Assembly: GCF_020511155.1 (NCBI RefSeq)
Contig: NZ_CP041216.1
Location: 620,001-684,000 of the forward strand
Length of the DNA: 64,000 bases
Origin: Shewanella glacialimarina
GTDB taxonomy: Bacteria > Pseudomonadota > Gammaproteobacteria > Enterobacterales > Shewanellaceae
Direction: 5' to 3'
A model generated the notes under the pieces. That model saw nothing but the letters and a program-made list of their open reading frames with translations. It made no database searches and was not told the DNA's origin. The translations under genes and the position numbers were made by a program. This document shows, piece by piece, positions 46,085 through 56,200 of the stretch; the first letter of the stretch is position 1, and the number at the start of each line of letters is the position of its first letter.

Positions 46085-46624
46085 TTATAACCGTTTAGGG
46101 ATAACTCGTTTAGGAATGACTTTTTTCTTGATAGGGGTGTCATTAGATAGTTTAATCACTCCTTTTTGGAGCATCAAACTATTTGGGTAAGTCATTACAT
46201 CACCGGACTCGCGTTTAAGCAGGATATGGAATAAAGATATTTCGACGATTACTCCAGACATATCTTCATCTTTTTCAACAATTCTGATCCGATCGCCAAT
46301 GCGGTACGGAAACACAAAAAAGATCAATACGCCTGCGGTAATGTTACTCAAAATAGACCATTGAGCAAACAGGGCTACACCTAGTACTGCGAATGCTGAT
46401 GAGACGAATAATGACACTTCTTGATAGCCTAAACCCAATGAAATGGCAATAACGGACAAGGTAACAAAAAACATAAAATATGAAATCAGTCTCGTCACCA
46501 ATCGGCTACGCACTTCACTAACCTGTTTTTTAATGGCTTGAATTTTAATCCACTTCTTTAGCTGATTTTGGGCAATGATAAACACCCCTAAATACAGCAA
46601 CACCATCATAGTTTGATTCAACAT
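46085..46624 (-). CDS. Small MscS-type mechanosensitive ion channel
   Basis: A 179-residue MscS-family protein with three hydrophobic helices, the first at about 8-20. The TM3-like segment A-F-A-V-L-G-V-A-L-F-A-Q-W-S-I-L-S-N-I and the beta domain P-Y-R-I-G-D-R-I are typical. The C-terminal domain is short and ends in a basic P-K-R-V-I-P-K-R-L tail, so this is a minimal member. ATG 46624, with TAGGA upstream, is preferred over a TTG nine codons earlier. It is the second MscS-like gene in the window. Confidence 0.85.
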   Translation of the reverse strand: MLNQTMMVLLYLGVFIIAQNQLKKWIKIQAIKKQVSEVRSRLVTRLISYFMFFVTLSVIAISLGLGYQEVSLFVSSAFAVLGVALFAQWSILSNITAGVLIFFVFPYRIGDRIRIVEKDEDMSGVIVEISLFHILLKRESGDVMTYPNSLMLQKGVIKLSNDTPIKKKVIPKRVIPKRL

Positions 46625-46747
46625 AAAACGTCCTAAAGAATACAATCTCAATATGCAGTTATGATCGGTTATAATACGATTTTTTAAGTAACTTGGCTCG
46701 TTGATTAATCTAAAGTTAATTTATTTTAAATTTAAATATGGAATGAT

Positions 46748-47491
46748 ATGTCTGATTATAAAGTGTTACACACAAGTGCCGATGAGTTTGGTGACATATT
46801 TGTGCTTGATGATGGCCACTTTAGGGTTTTGTCATTTGGCGACAATGATGAACAAAGTAAAATGGATAAAACAGAGCCTTTTGTCCCTCAGCATACTTAT
46901 GTGCAAGCAATGTTATGCGTGTTAATGGCAAAACAGCCTAAAAGTGTGGTGATTTTAGGATTAGGTGGCGGCGCATTAGTGCATGCTTTACGTCATTACG
47001 ATGCGGCGATTAAAATTACCGCCGTAGAGTTAAGGGAACAGGTTATTCATGCCGCTAAACGATTTTTTCAATTACCAGTAGGTAAAAAACTGAATGTCGT
47101 TCATCAAAACGCTAATCATTTTCTAAAGGCTGGCGACTTTAAGAAATGCGATATGTTGTTTGTCGATATTTACAGCGAAAAGGGGGTTGACCCAACACTA
47201 CTATCCGCTGAGTTTACCGAGCATTGTTACTTAGGGCTTAAAGCCGACGGAATATTGGTACTTAACTGCTGGAAAGAACATCGTAACAATACCGCATTAC
47301 TCAGCCACTTACAGATGCACTTTAGTCATATTCATGCATGCTTAACGGGTGGTGGCAACTGGGTGGTTTTTGCTACAAATCAAAGCCAAGGGCTTGCTGC
47401 AATGAGTAATAAAGCCAACCAGCAAACTTTATCCCAAGCGTTAGATATTAATATACCTAGGGTGCTCACCCGTTTTGAGCCTTGGCAGTAA
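46748..47491 (+). CDS. Spermidine-synthase-like protein (SpeE-fold methyltransferase-type)
   Basis: A 247-residue protein with the Rossmann core of spermidine synthases: V-V-I-L-G-L-G-G-G-A-L-V-H-A-L-R-H (the aminopropyltransferase-type SAM loop), then V-E-L-R and F-V-D-I-Y-S. The usual N-terminal domain is short and the putrescine-binding D-x-x-x-D motif is not clear, so polyamine synthesis is not assured. The ATG at 46748 has GGAATG upstream. It lies near ahpC but is separated from it by a 220-base spacer. Confidence 0.8.
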   Translation: MSDYKVLHTSADEFGDIFVLDDGHFRVLSFGDNDEQSKMDKTEPFVPQHTYVQAMLCVLMAKQPKSVVILGLGGGALVHALRHYDAAIKITAVELREQVIHAAKRFFQLPVGKKLNVVHQNANHFLKAGDFKKCDMLFVDIYSEKGVDPTLLSAEFTEHCYLGLKADGILVLNCWKEHRNNTALLSHLQMHFSHIHACLTGGGNWVVFATNQSQGLAAMSNKANQQTLSQALDINIPRVLTRFEPWQ

Positions 47492-47532
47492 TCGCTATTT
47501 TTAAACATTCTGCTATTCAATATAATAAATCG

Positions 47533-47589
47533 ATAACGGATTACGGTTCGGTTGTAAAACCGATTAGGATGATAGATTTTATCCGTTAT
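47533..47589. other. Nested inverted repeats upstream of ahpC
   Basis: A 9-bp inverted repeat ATAACGGAT/ATCCGTTAT (47533-47541 with 47581-47589) encloses a second hairpin CGGTT/AACCG (47549-47562). It lies about 130 bases before ahpC. Such a site could be an operator or leader RNA structure. It does not match the OxyR consensus well enough for me to call it one. Confidence 0.45.
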
Positions 47590-47715
47590 ACATAATTAAC
47601 CTGTCAGCGTATTCTAACTCCATCGAAACAGGGCGCAGTTTTAAAGCAAGATTAAATTAAAACTAAGTCCACATTAAAAAACCTTACTAAGTTAATTAAT
47701 ACAATGGAGTTAATC

Positions 47716-48285
47716 ATGACACAATCAATTATCAACAGCACTATCAAGCCATTCAAAGCCACAGCATTTCACAACGGTGCATTCGTTGAAGTGACAGAGC
47801 AAGACTTATTAGGCAAGTGGTCTGTAGTGTTTTTCTACCCAGCTGATTTTACCTTCGTTTGTCCTACAGAGTTAGGCGACATGGCTGACCATTATGAAAA
47901 GCTTCAATCAATGGGCGTAGAAGTTTACTCAGTATCAACTGATACTCACTTTACTCACAAAGCATGGCACTCAAGTTCAGACACCATAGGTAAAATCACT
48001 TATCCAATGATTGGTGACCCAACGGGTACTATCACTCGCAACTTTGGTGTGATGATTGAAGAAGATGGTTTAGCACTGCGTGGTACTTTTGTTATTAACC
48101 CAGAAGGTGAAGTGAAGGTAGCTGAAATTCACGACCTAGGTATTGGCCGCAGCGCATCTGAATTACTGCGTAAAATTCAAGCTGCTCAGTATGTAGCAAG
48201 TCATGATGGTGAAGTATGTCCAGCTAAATGGCAACCAGGTGAAGAAACGTTAGCGCCATCAATCGACCTAGTCGGTAAGATCTAA
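47716..48285 (+). CDS. ahpC: Alkyl hydroperoxide reductase subunit C (peroxiredoxin)
   Basis: A 189-residue typical 2-Cys peroxiredoxin. Peroxidatic Cys49 lies in F-T-F-V-C-P-T-E, and resolving Cys168 in G-E-V-C-P-A-K-W. It reduces H2O2 and alkyl hydroperoxides and is recycled by AhpF, encoded 146 bases downstream. ATG 47716 has TGGAG six bases upstream; an upstream ATG at 47704 adds only four residues. Confidence 0.97.
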   Translation: MTQSIINSTIKPFKATAFHNGAFVEVTEQDLLGKWSVVFFYPADFTFVCPTELGDMADHYEKLQSMGVEVYSVSTDTHFTHKAWHSSSDTIGKITYPMIGDPTGTITRNFGVMIEEDGLALRGTFVINPEGEVKVAEIHDLGIGRSASELLRKIQAAQYVASHDGEVCPAKWQPGEETLAPSIDLVGKI

Positions 48286-48332
48286 GGCTAACTGCTAACG
48301 CGAAATAGATGACTCGTTAGATAGTATATCCA

Positions 48333-48360
48333 GCCAGTTAATGCCCCTGCATTAACTGGC
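48333..48360 (+). terminator. Perfect hairpin between ahpC and ahpF
   Basis: A perfect 12-bp stem (48333-48344 with 48349-48360) with loop CCCT. The T-run comes only about 17 bases later, so it may act as a partial terminator or RNA-stability element that lets ahpC be expressed more than ahpF. Confidence 0.6.
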
Positions 48361-48430
48361 AATCTCCAGCTTTATGATCTTTTTTCCAATCTTTGTTTCC
48401 CTTAGACAAATATCATTCTTAGGAGTTGTT

Positions 48431-50002
48431 ATGTTAGATACCAACGTAAAAAATCAACTGAAAACGTACCTTCAGAACCTTAAACATCCAGTTGAGTTAG
48501 TGGTATCAACTGATGACTCAAAAAAATCAGCTGAGCTTAAAAGCTTAGTACAAGACATAGTTGACAGCTCTGCACTGGTTAGCAGTATTGAAGCTACAGG
48601 GCTACGCAGCCCAAGCATGACAGTGATTAACCCTGATTTAGCCACTAGTATTACCTTTGCAGGCTTGCCAATGGGTCATGAATTCACTTCTCTGGTATTA
48701 GCTTTATTACACAGCGGCGGTCACCCAATTAAGCTAGACGCTGACACTATTGAGCAAATTCGTTCTTTGCCAGGTGAATACCATTTTGAGACTTATGTGT
48801 CATTAAGCTGCCAGACATGTCCTGAAGTTATTCAAGCACTGAATATGATGGCGGCAATTAACCCAAATATTACCAATGTGATGATTGATGGCGCGTTATT
48901 TCAACAAGAAGTTGAGCAGCGCAATATCATGTCGGTGCCATCAGTTTACTTAAATGGTGAGTCATTTTCAGTAGGCGCTATCAGCGTTGTAGAAGTATTA
49001 AATAAGCTAGATAAAAATGCGGGTAGTCGCAAAGCTGAGCAATTAAACCAAAAGTCAGCATTTGATATGTTAGTTGTCGGCGGCGGTCCAGCAGGTGCTT
49101 CTGCAGCAATATATTCAGCCCGTAAAGGCTTGGTTACTGGAATAGTGGCTGAAAAATTTGGTGGTCAAGTTGCGGAAACTGTCGGTATTGAGAACTTTAT
49201 TTCAGTTTCTAAAACAGAAGGACCAAAACTGGTCGCAAACCTTGAAAATCACGTTAAGGATTATGATGTCGATGTGATGGAAAACCAGAAGGTAGTTAAG
49301 TTGGCATCAAACGGTTTATTCGATGTTGAACTGGCTAATGGCGCTATATTGCAAAGCAAGACAGTGTTACTGGCAACTGGCGCAAGATGGCGCGAAATGA
49401 ATGTACCAGGTGAGAAAGAGTATCGTGGTAAAGGTGTTGCTTATTGTCCACATTGTGACGGGCCATTATTTAAAGGCAAACGTGTAGCTGTAATTGGTGG
49501 TGGTAACTCAGGTATTGAAGCGGCCATTGACTTAGCGAACATTGTTGAGCATGTCACTGTGCTTGAGTTTGACAGTATTTTACGTGCAGATGAAGTGTTG
49601 CAACGTAAAGCCAAATCTATGGGTAATATTACTATTATTACCCAAGCACAAACTACCAAGGTGAATGGTGATGGCAGTCGTGTTACTGGACTAACCTATA
49701 CAAACCGTCAAACAGGTGACAGCCATGAGGTGACTTTAGCGGGTATTTTTGTACAGATTGGTTTGGTGCCTAATACGGAGTGGTTAAAAGGCATTGTAGA
49801 TTTAACACCACGCGGTGAAATTATCGTTGATGCACGTGGTCAAACATCGATACCGGGTGTGTTTGCAGCAGGTGATGTGACTAATATCCCCTATAAGCAA
49901 ATTATTATTGCCATGGGCAGTGGTGCAACCGCCTCGTTAGGTGCATTTGATTATTTGATCCGTCACTCTGATACTGATACTGCTGCAGAGCAAGCTGCAT
50001 AA
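48431..50002 (+). CDS. ahpF: Alkyl hydroperoxide reductase subunit F
   Basis: A 523-residue flavoprotein disulfide reductase that passes electrons from NADH to AhpC. The N-terminal glutaredoxin-like domain has its redox pair in S-C-Q-T-C-P. The thioredoxin-reductase part has an FAD site [11 protein letters not shown], the redox-active C-P-H-C-D-G, and an NAD site [14 protein letters not shown] 48431 has AGGAG five bases before it; the longer frame upstream lacks a good site. It follows ahpC on the same strand. Confidence 0.97.
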   Translation: MLDTNVKNQLKTYLQNLKHPVELVVSTDDSKKSAELKSLVQDIVDSSALVSSIEATGLRSPSMTVINPDLATSITFAGLPMGHEFTSLVLALLHSGGHPIKLDADTIEQIRSLPGEYHFETYVSLSCQTCPEVIQALNMMAAINPNITNVMIDGALFQQEVEQRNIMSVPSVYLNGESFSVGAISVVEVLNKLDKNAGSRKAEQLNQKSAFDMLVVGGGPAGASAAIYSARKGLVTGIVAEKFGGQVAETVGIENFISVSKTEGPKLVANLENHVKDYDVDVMENQKVVKLASNGLFDVELANGAILQSKTVLLATGARWREMNVPGEKEYRGKGVAYCPHCDGPLFKGKRVAVIGGGNSGIEAAIDLANIVEHVTVLEFDSILRADEVLQRKAKSMGNITIITQAQTTKVNGDGSRVTGLTYTNRQTGDSHEVTLAGIFVQIGLVPNTEWLKGIVDLTPRGEIIVDARGQTSIPGVFAAGDVTNIPYKQIIIAMGSGATASLGAFDYLIRHSDTDTAAEQAA

Positions 50003-50073
50003 TTAACTCGACCTGATTATTGGATTAGACTTGAACAGAATGTTTTTGAGTTTTCTAATTTAGTATCTTATTC

Positions 50074-50103
50074 AAGCCAGCATTTTTGCTGGCTTTTTAT
50101 TTT
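50074..50103 (+). terminator. Terminator after ahpF
   Basis: A 9-bp stem AAGCCAGCA/TGCTGGCTT (50074-50082 with 50087-50095) with a T-rich loop and T-run after it. It ends the ahpCF unit. Confidence 0.9.
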
Positions 50104-50176
50104 GAGGACTCACTTTGTTTATTTGAGTTTGAGCAATTACAATTACCTTAACCAAATAATAAGAGCATGCATCAAA

Positions 50177-51243
50177 ATGACCTTTGAGCAGCAACTGCAA
50201 AACGAAACACAGCTTTATTTAAAGAAAAGCTTTATTGGCCTAAAACTACTTTCGCTCGGTTTATTGCTGTTAGTGTTAATAAATCGTCCCTGGTATCTTT
50301 ATGGTGAAATACCGCTAACTAACATGCTGTTATCTATGCTGCCCTTAATGATGCTATTGTGAGTAAATTACTGCCTGAAAAAATTAACTCTTCATATTTT
50401 TCATTTATATTTTTGTTTTTCAGTTGGCTTATTTTTACCACTTCACTGTTAATTTATTCTGCCACCTTTATTGGCGCCGCTATCACGATTACTGATATGT
50501 TGGTGCTGGCATTTGGCATATCACTTTTTCCTAATCGAGCAATGTTCTTTAGCACAATTGCTATTTTATCAGTTTATCATCTCAGTATTAATGTGTTGTA
50601 TTTGACCTCAGAACTGTGGTTTTCAGGTATCCGCTTATTGTGCTTTGTGGTGATTATTTTTGCCGGACATAGTGTCACAGAAACATGGTTTAAACGGGCG
50701 ATACAAAAAGATATTGATAACCAAAGATTAATCAAAGAGCTAGAAGATTTGGCTATTAAGGATGGACTGACCCAAATCGCTAATCGACGTCATTTTGATG
50801 ATGTCATTAACAAAGAAATTGCCAACAGTGAACGAACTAAGCAGCCACTGGCAATAATCTTAATTGACATCGATTATTTTAAAAAACTTAATGATAGTTT
50901 GGGGCATCAACAAGGTGACAAATGTTTAATTAGCTTTGCCAATATGCTTAAAAATATTGTTAATCGTCCACGGGATCTTTGTGCAAGATATGGTGGGGAA
51001 GAATTTATATTATTGCTTGCTGAAACTGATCTTGCTGGCGCGATTATCGTGGCGGAAAAAGTCAAACAGCAACTTGAGCAATTAGCTATTTTACACCCTG
51101 ACTCCAGTGTGAGTGATAAGGTAACCGTGTCACAGGGTGTTGCTGTTTTACTGCCTGGTATGTCTGCAGATGAATTATGCCATTTAGCGGATGAAAAACT
51201 TTACCAAGTAAAACGCACTTCTCGAAATAATTTTGTCTATTAA
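50177..51243 (+). pseudogene. Membrane-bound diguanylate cyclase, split by an apparent frameshift
   Basis: The first part (50177-50362, 61 residues) encodes an N-terminal cytoplasmic stretch and two membrane helices, then stops at TGA in the last codons of a helix. A second frame starts at GTG 50359, overlapping by four bases, and encodes four more membrane helices and a GGDEF domain (G-G-E-E-F, with I-D-I-D-Y-F-K-K-L-N-D). Read together they give a plausible six-helix cyclase of about 355 residues. A single-base frameshift near 50355-50362 would join them. Alternatively the second frame is translated by coupling through the overlap, since its product has a complete GGDEF domain. Confidence 0.65.
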
Positions 51244-51539
51244 ATTAGCTCCTTTAAGATAATGAAAGCTTTCAATTATTTAGTTTAGTTTAGTTTATGC
51301 TTACACAGCCGATAAACCAAGATGATGATAATCAACAGGACTAAAGATCGATTTGTTATGATTTTTTACACCAATAAGGCGTCTGTTGACTATGATTACA
51401 GATATCGATCTTTTTTAGGTTAAGTAAAAAGAAAAATAAGCGTCACAGCCTCTCACGGACCGAGATATGTTAAAAATTTTAGCTCTGTGAAATCTTTAAT
51501 AAGATTCACTATATGTTGATAATCGCTTGGGGGCGAAGT

Positions 51540-53159
51540 ATGAATTGGTTTAATAACATGTCCATTTTCAAAAAAGTGGGAATAATATTCGTATTGTCTG
51601 TGGTTATATTTACCGTGAACTTAGCGATTAGTATTGTTGCGATAAATAAAAATCGTAGCACCATGGATTTTATGCAGAGCAAGGTCAGCGAACGAGTTGA
51701 GCTGGCTAATCAAAATGTGATTTATGTGCAGCGCTTAGATGAGTTATACACACAATCGGTTTCTTTTGCTGACGAAGATTTACTGGCTAATGCCACTAAG
51801 GTGTTCAAATCCTTAGATTCAAATCTAAACAAACTCAATGCAATAGATGGTAATCAGTCACAAGCGTTATCATCCTTATCTCGCTCACTTGAACAATATA
51901 ATGAAATGACCTCTAAGCTGGCTCGTGGCATGCTCGATGGCACCATAGACATGAGTCAAGTGGGTCAAATTAGTCACAAAAAATCGGAGATTTTTGACAC
52001 ACTGACTCGGGGTATTAACCAATATAAAACCGATAAAGTAGACGAATTTTCATCAACGCTTGCTGAAGCTAGTAACCGTTCAGAACAAAGCTTATACCTC
52101 ACATTAAGTATCGGTATTACTTTGTTAATTATTATGGCTATTGCCACGATATCGATTGCTCGTTCAATCAGCAGCTCTGCCAGTGACGTGGCAAGCTCGT
52201 TAGGTGAGTTAGCAGATGGTAAAGGCAACTTACGTCATCAATTAAAAGTGATTGGTACCGATGAGCTTGGTCAGGTATCCAGTAACTTTAACCGTTTCTT
52301 ACGCTTGTTAGCTGACTCAATTCAAGGCGTTGTGAGTGTAACCAATCCATTATTGGACAGCGCTAAATCTTTGAAAGAAAGAATGTCCTTAGCGACCAAA
52401 GCGACTCAGCAGCAAAGCCAGGATGCGCGTAATGTACAAGTTTCGATGGAAGAGATGCGTCATTCTGTCAATAATATTTCACTTAGCGCGCAACAAGCTG
52501 CAGAAGCTGCGCAAGAAGCAGAGCGTGAAGCGACATCCGGGTTGGCTGTGGTTCAACGTACAATTAATATTTCACAAGAGTTAAATAAAGGTATAGAGCT
52601 AGCCTCTAACTCTATTAATGAATTAGCCAAGGATACTGAAAGTGTCGGTTCTATTTTAAACGTGATCACCTCGATTGCGGAGCAAACTAACTTGTTAGCA
52701 CTGAATGCCGCAATTGAAGCAGCACGAGCGGGTGAACAGGGTAGAGGCTTTGCGGTTGTGGCTGATGAAGTGCGCGCGTTAGCGTCTAAAACTGCCGATG
52801 CTACCAAAGAAATTCGTGAAGTCTTAGACAGATTAAAAGGTGCTGCAGTATCGTCTGTGAACACTATGGATGCTGCGATTACTAAAGCGTCAGATAATGA
52901 GCGTTATGCTAAAGATACTGGTGATGTGCTTAAATCTATTCAATCAAAAATTGTTAGCATTAACAGTATGAATACCCATATTGCATCAGCAACTGAACAA
53001 CAATCAGTTGTGGCTGAACAAGTGGGTGGAAATGTCATTGAAATGAATGAATCATTTGAGAACACCTTAAATATTTTAGCTGAAGTGCATAATATTTCTC
53101 AAGGGCTAGATGATTTTGCAGTACAACTTAAAAGTGCAACTTCACAATTTAAGTTATAA
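51540..53159 (+). CDS. Methyl-accepting chemotaxis protein
   Basis: A 539-residue transducer with two membrane helices (about 10-30 and 190-210) around a periplasmic four-helix-bundle sensor of about 150 residues, a HAMP domain (about 212-265) and a signalling domain. The hairpin tip carries [19 protein letters not shown], which is nearly universal in MCPs. It couples to CheA/CheW to steer flagella; the ligand is unknown. ATG 51540 follows a GGGGGCGA stretch; ATG 51513 is the longer alternative. Confidence 0.93.
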   Translation: MNWFNNMSIFKKVGIIFVLSVVIFTVNLAISIVAINKNRSTMDFMQSKVSERVELANQNVIYVQRLDELYTQSVSFADEDLLANATKVFKSLDSNLNKLNAIDGNQSQALSSLSRSLEQYNEMTSKLARGMLDGTIDMSQVGQISHKKSEIFDTLTRGINQYKTDKVDEFSSTLAEASNRSEQSLYLTLSIGITLLIIMAIATISIARSISSSASDVASSLGELADGKGNLRHQLKVIGTDELGQVSSNFNRFLRLLADSIQGVVSVTNPLLDSAKSLKERMSLATKATQQQSQDARNVQVSMEEMRHSVNNISLSAQQAAEAAQEAEREATSGLAVVQRTINISQELNKGIELASNSINELAKDTESVGSILNVITSIAEQTNLLALNAAIEAARAGEQGRGFAVVADEVRALASKTADATKEIREVLDRLKGAAVSSVNTMDAAITKASDNERYAKDTGDVLKSIQSKIVSINSMNTHIASATEQQSVVAEQVGGNVIEMNESFENTLNILAEVHNISQGLDDFAVQLKSATSQFKL

Positions 53160-53197
53160 ATATTGACCTTATTAAATGATAGCTGAGTTGATATAGT

Positions 53198-53229
53198 AAA
53201 AAATGGCGCCTACTTGAGCGCCATTTTTG
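53198..53229. terminator. Bidirectional terminator between MCP and S46 peptidase genes
   Basis: A stem of ATGGCGC/GCGCCAT (53203-53209 with 53218-53224) extended by A-T pairs, with an 8-nt loop and T-runs on both strands. Confidence 0.85.
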
Positions 53230-53281
53230 TTTATTGTCGTTAGCTATCTCTACTCTTCAATTTTATTTTGTTGAGCTTCAT

Positions 53282-56200
53282 CTAGTCGAGCTTCATTTTG
53301 TTTTCTTCAGCTTGTTCAACTTCAGCTTGTTTTTCTTCAGCTTGTTTTTCTTCAGCTTGTTTTTCTTCAGCTTGTTCAACTTCAGCTTGTTCAACTTCAG
53401 CTTGTTCAACTTCAGCTGGTTTCACTTCAGCTGGTTTTACTTCAGCTGGTTTTACTTCAGCTGGTTTTACTTCAGCTGGTTTTACTTCAGTTGGTTTTAC
53501 TTCAGCTGGTTTTACTTCAGCTGGTTTTACTTCACTTTGTTCAACTTCAGCTTGTTTCACTTCAGCTTGTTTCACTTCAGCTTGTTTCACTTCAGCTTGT
53601 TTCACTTCAGCTTGTTTCACTTCAGCTTGTTTCACTTCAGCTTGTTCCACTTCAGCTTGTTTCACTTCAGCTTGTTCCACTTCAGCTTGTTCCACTTCAG
53701 CTTGTTTTACTTCAGCTGGTTTTACTTCAGCTTGTTTTACTTCAGCTTGTTTCACTTCAGCTGTTTTTACTTCAGTTTGTTCAACTTCAGCTGGTTTTAC
53801 TTCACTTTGTTCAACTTCAGCTTGTTCCACTTCAGCTTGTTTCACTTCAGCTTGTTCCACTTCAGCTTGTTTCACTTCAGCTTGTTCAACTTCAGCTTGT
53901 TTGGCTTCTTCTAGTTGAGCTTCATCTAGTTGAGCTTCATCTAGTTTGGCTTCTTCTAGTTTGGCTTCTTCTAGTTTGGCTTCTTCTAGTTGAGCTTCAT
54001 CTAGTTTGGCTTCTTCTAGTTGAGCTTCATCTAGTTGAGCTTCATCTAGTTGAGCTTCATCTAGTTGAGCTTCATCTAGTTTGGCTTCTTCTAGTTTGGC
54101 TTCTTCTAGTTGAGTTTCTTCTAGTTGAGTTTCTTCTAGTTGAGTTTCTTCTAGTTGAGTTTCTTCTAGTTGAGCTTCTTCTCGTTGAGCTTCTTCGAGT
54201 TGAGCTTTATCGAGTTGCGATTTACCGAGTTGAGCTTCTTCTAGTTTGGCTTCATCTAGTTTGGCTTCATCTAGTTTGGCTTCTTCTAGTTTGGCTTCTT
54301 CTAGTTGAGTTTCTTCTAGTTGAGCTTCTTCTCGTTGAGCTTCTTCGAGTTGAGCTTTATCGAGTTGCGATTTACCGAGTTGAGCTTCTTCTAGTTTGGC
54401 TTCATCTAGTTTGGCTTCTTCTAGTTGAGCTTCATCTAGTTGAGTTTCATCTAGTTGAGTTTCATCTAGTTGAGTTTCATCTAGTTGAGTTTCATCTAGT
54501 TGAGTTTCATCTAGTTGAGTTTCATCTGGTTGAGCTTCATCTAGTTGAACCTCTTCTAGTTGAATGAAAGGTTGAAACTCGGGGTTACGTACTAGGGTTA
54601 ATTCTTTAATCAAATTATCCGCATGATCAATTTGATCCATCATCCACAATATATAGCGAATATCGACATGAACTGCGCGGGTGATCGTTGGGTTAAAGAA
54701 CCAGTCTTTGGTAATAGCTTCGTAAGTAGAGTCGAAGTTTAACCCTACAAGTTCACCTCTACCATTGAATATCGGTGAGCCTGAGTTGCCGCCTGTGGTA
54801 TCGACACTCGATAAAAAGTTAACCGGAACCGAGTTAAAATCATTTTTAGGTTCAATGCACGATATAAGTCTACACAGCCAAGAGCGTGGATCGTTATATA
54901 TCGACTGAACAGTATGTTTACCATAATCGTTAGTCGCGATAGCGGCTAATAGCTTGGTCGGGACATTATATGGCTCAGCTCCTGTATGTTTAGCAGCAAT
55001 ACCTTGCAAACGGGTGAATGGCTGCTTGTATAAAGCATCTTTAGATTGATAACCATCAACCATGCCATACGTTATCCGTAAAGTACGGTTTGCATCAGGG
55101 TAAACCGGCCAGTTATTGGCTTTATAGTAAGCTATAATCGCGGCCATATATTCTGGACGAGCTTTAGATAATTTACCCTCAATGACCTTACTTTCTTGTT
55201 CCAGTGCCATATTAGTATCATGTAACTCCACCGCTAAGCGGATGAATGGATCAGTGCTGGTTTGAAATTCTTCAACCGTTTTATTCATCCAAGCCAAGCG
55301 GGTAGCCTGATTTGTTAGTTCAGTTGACGCATATATGCCATGAATTTTAGCGACAAACCCTTGGTGGCTAGAGCTATTTTTTAATGCGTTATCAAAGACT
55401 TCAACTTTTAAGGGTTGTGCAATATAGGCGTTTAAATCCTGTAACCATAAGGTTTTATCCACTTCAATATCAAAGCTGCTATCAATACGCTTCAAGCCTG
55501 CACGGAACATTTTTATGTCACGTTTTTGGTAGCCAGATTCGCGCATAGCATCAGGCTTTTGTTTTTCTTGGGCTAAACGATACAAACTTTTAGCTGCAAG
55601 CAGTAAGGCACTTGATTGCGCGTTTTCAAAATAATAGTTAATTTGATCATATTTTTGTTGCTCAGCAAGTAAGACTTCAAGCTCCTGAATTAATAGTGGG
55701 TTAGCAGATTCATCCTTCTTTAACCATGCTAAAAAGCCGTCTTCTCTACTTTGCTTTATGCCGACAATATCGGTCGCTTTAAAGCCGTCTAATAAACCAT
55801 TAAGCTTCTTCATCCTATTTGACATCGAAGCCATCGTGCCGGCATATTTAATCGCGATGTTTTTATCTATATTTCCCATTTGGGTAATAGTGTCAATTTG
55901 CAACAGATAACGGGTAGCAAGGGTTGGATATAACCAATCACTGGCAAATTTAAGTTCACTAGTGAGGTTGTAACGACTAGTCGATCCCGGGTAACCGGCG
56001 GCAAATACACCATCGCCAGCCTTAACACCGTCACTATTCACTTTTAAATAGCTTTTAGGTTGAAAAGGGACATTGTCTGCCGAATAAGTTGCTGGTTTAC
56101 CATTTTTGCCAACATAAGCGCGCAAAAAGGTGAAATCACCCGAGTGGCGAGGATATTCGTAATTATCAATATCACCGCCGTAGCCACCAATACTTTCAGG

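Noticed and set aside
51244..51512. Possible c-di-GMP riboswitch before the MCP gene.
   Set aside because: A GEMM-I type core was sought but no convincing consensus was found; the spacer shows only general AT-rich sequence.
53295..54558. CRISPR array, because of many short repeats.
   Set aside because: The units are contiguous 15-bp repeats without unique spacers, and they keep the reading frame of a peptidase gene. No cas genes are near.
53234..54567. Long plus-strand open frames of 206-358 residues across the S46 repeat array, in all three frames.
   Set aside because: They are by-products of a stop-free 15-bp repeat unit. Their products are low-complexity runs, and no ribosome site precedes them. 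The minus-strand gene explains the region.
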